DNA from: Bacteroidales bacterium
GTDB lineage: Bacteria; Bacteroidota; Bacteroidia; Bacteroidales; SM23-62
Direction of reading: 5' to 3'
Assembly: GCA_016783865.1 (NCBI GenBank)
Contig: JADHVS010000203.1
Location: 1 to 7,745, forward strand
Length of the DNA: 7,745 nt
Position numbers and translations under genes: made by a program. A model generated the notes under the pieces. That model searched no databases and was not told where the DNA came from. It saw only the letters and a program-made list of their open reading frames with translations. Shown piece after piece: positions 6,320-7,745 of the stretch (its first letter is position 1; each line of letters begins with the position of its first letter).

Positions 6320-7745
6320 ATGAAATACTTAACTATCGTATTTGTAATAAGCTTTATCTTATTGGGGTGCAGTAAAGAAAAATCCAATACTTCAAACACC
6401 TTATGGTTTAATAAGCCCGCCACATACTTTGAAGAAAGTTTTGTCCTTGGTAACGGGAAAACAGGAGCATCTGTATTCGGTGGAATACACACAGATTCAA
6501 TATTCCTGAATGATGCCACCCTGTGGGCCGGTGAACCGGTCGATCCGTATATGAATCCCGATGCGTATCAGCATATTCCTGCCATCAGGGAAGCCCTGGA
6601 TAATGAAAATTATGAATTGACTGACAAGCTCAACCGGAAGGTTCAGGGATCTTTTTCGGAATCTTTTGCCCCCCTCGGCACCATGTATATCAATTTTTCA
6701 CATGATACAGAACCGGAGCAATACTACAGGGAATTAAACATCAGCCAGGCTGTTTCAGAAGTAAATTATACAATCGGAAATGTGAAATTTACACGCGAAT
6801 ATTTTGTATCACATCCCGATAAGGTAATTGTGATAAAACTTACAGCAAGCAGGAAAGGTGCCTTGAATTTTGATCTCGATTTTTCCAGCCTTCTAAAATA
6901 TGAAATTGCGACCAATAGTAATGTATTAACTGTAAATGGCTATGCTCCTTATCATGCAGAACCCAGCTATCGTGGCGACATGCCGGATGCCGTTCTTTTT
7001 GATGAGAACAGGGGGACCCGGTTTACGACAATGATTGATATTAATCAAACTGACGGGAAGGTCATCAGCAACGAAAACAGCATCGCCCTTGAAGGGGGAA
7101 CAGAAGCCATTATCCTGGTTTCGATTGCCACCAGTTTCAACGGTTATGATAAAGATCCGGCCAAAGAGGGGCTGGACAATAAAGAGCTGGCAAGGCAACA
7201 GCTAACCAGTGCTTCGGCAAGATCCTATAAAGAGCTTAAACAAGATCACCTGGATGACTATCAGCATTTCTTTAACCGGGTAAGTCTTGACTTTGGCGAA
7301 TCAACTGCCCCGGATCTTCCTACGGGTGAGCGATTGAAGCGGTATGCCGAAGGCAATGAAGACAAAAACCTTGAAATCTTATATTTTCAATTTGGGCGTT
7401 ATTTATTGATCTCCAGCTCCCGAACACCTGGTGTGCCGGCTAATTTACAGGGCATCTGGAATCCTTACATTCGCCCTCCATGGAGCAGCAACTATACTGT
7501 AAATATTAATGTCGAGGAAAACTACTGGCTGGCTGAGAACACCAACCTGTCTGAATTGCATGCTCCCTTACTGACTTTCATAGATAACATTTCCAAAACA
7601 GGAGAAATCACCGCAAAAACATTTTACGGGGTTGATCCGGGATGGGTTGCCTGTCACAATTCGGATATCTGGGCCATGAGCAATCCTGTTGGTGACTTCG
7701 GGCAGGGCCATCCCGTATGGGCTAACTGGAATATGGGTGGAGTCT
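6320..7745 (+). CDS. GH95 family glycosidase lipoprotein (alpha-L-fucosidase type), 5' part
   Basis: The frame from the ATG at 6320 is open to the right edge, giving 475 codons of a protein that usually has about 750-850. A lipoprotein signal peptide ends in the lipobox LLGC (Cys17). The residues just after it, SKEK, loosely resemble the Bacteroidota surface-export signal, so an outer-surface location is plausible. The N-terminal beta domain contains WFNKPATYFEESFVLGNG (about 29-46), GGIHTDSIFLNDATLW and PLGTMYI, all typical of GH95. The helical barrel begins near FQFGRYLLISSSR and reaches NINVEENYWLAE with Asn395 and Asn397, equivalent by position to Asn421 and Asn423 of the Bifidobacterium bifidum enzyme AfcA. 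HNSDIW (446-451) follows. The general-acid Glu lies beyond the edge. Known members remove alpha-1,2-L-fucose, and some act on alpha-L-galactose. A leader peptide-like ATG at 6298 stops after six codons and was not chosen. Confidence 0.93.
   Translation, partial: MKYLTIVFVISFILLGCSKEKSNTSNTLWFNKPATYFEESFVLGNGKTGASVFGGIHTDSIFLNDATLWAGEPVDPYMNPDAYQHIPAIREALDNENYELTDKLNRKVQGSFSESFAPLGTMYINFSHDTEPEQYYRELNISQAVSEVNYTIGNVKFTREYFVSHPDKVIVIKLTASRKGALNFDLDFSSLLKYEIATNSNVLTVNGYAPYHAEPSYRGDMPDAVLFDENRGTRFTTMIDINQTDGKVISNENSIALEGGTEAIILVSIATSFNGYDKDPAKEGLDNKELARQQLTSASARSYKELKQDHLDDYQHFFNRVSLDFGESTAPDLPTGERLKRYAEGNEDKNLEILYFQFGRYLLISSSRTPGVPANLQGIWNPYIRPPWSSNYTVNINVEENYWLAENTNLSELHAPLLTFIDNISKTGEITAKTFYGVDPGWVACHNSDIWAMSNPVGDFGQGHPVWANWNMGGV

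Overview
The window looks like a chromosomal piece from a free-living, polysaccharide-degrading member of the Bacteroidota. This is inferred from a lipoprotein-type GH95 glycosidase and a secreted S1-type sulfatase close together, from AT-rich gene starts mostly without a Shine-Dalgarno sequence, and from two perfect copies of the Bacteroidota -7 promoter consensus TAnnTTTG. No RNA genes, CRISPR array, insertion-sequence transposase or phage genes are visible.

Layout. Bases 2-673 hold the C-terminal part of a MauG/cytochrome c peroxidase-like di-haem protein that enters from the left edge. After a 215-bp gap come two secreted proteins of unknown function (889-1650 and 1647-2249). They overlap by 4 bp and are clearly paralogues, so this is a translationally coupled tandem duplication. 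Facing them on the minus strand is a complete exported sulfatase (3980 back to 2373) with all the expected active-site motifs. Divergent from the sulfatase is a wrecked aldo/keto reductase-ferredoxin gene. Its first 44 codons (4166-4300) and its last ~205 codons (from about 4428 to 5045) remain, but the middle, with the catalytic residues, is gone. In its place lies a ~130-bp stretch carrying two GC-rich palindromes of REP/MITE character. Next comes a membrane-anchored metallophosphoesterase (5186-6295, TTG start). Only 24 bp further on, a surface lipoprotein GH95 glycosidase (alpha-L-fucosidase type) starts at 6320 and runs off the right edge.

How the genes may work together. The sulfatase and the GH95 enzyme fit jointly with breakdown of a sulfated, fucose- or galactose-containing glycan, although no SusC/SusD pair is in view and the two genes are on opposite strands. 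The metallophosphoesterase probably shares a transcript with the GH95 gene, but its link to glycan use is unclear. The peroxidase-like protein and the paralogous secreted pair show no obvious link to the rest.

The points most worth following up are the repeat-associated loss of the middle of the reductase gene (true deletion or assembly collapse) and the uncharacterised duplicated secreted protein family. I did not find a convincing multi-gene system of a new kind.
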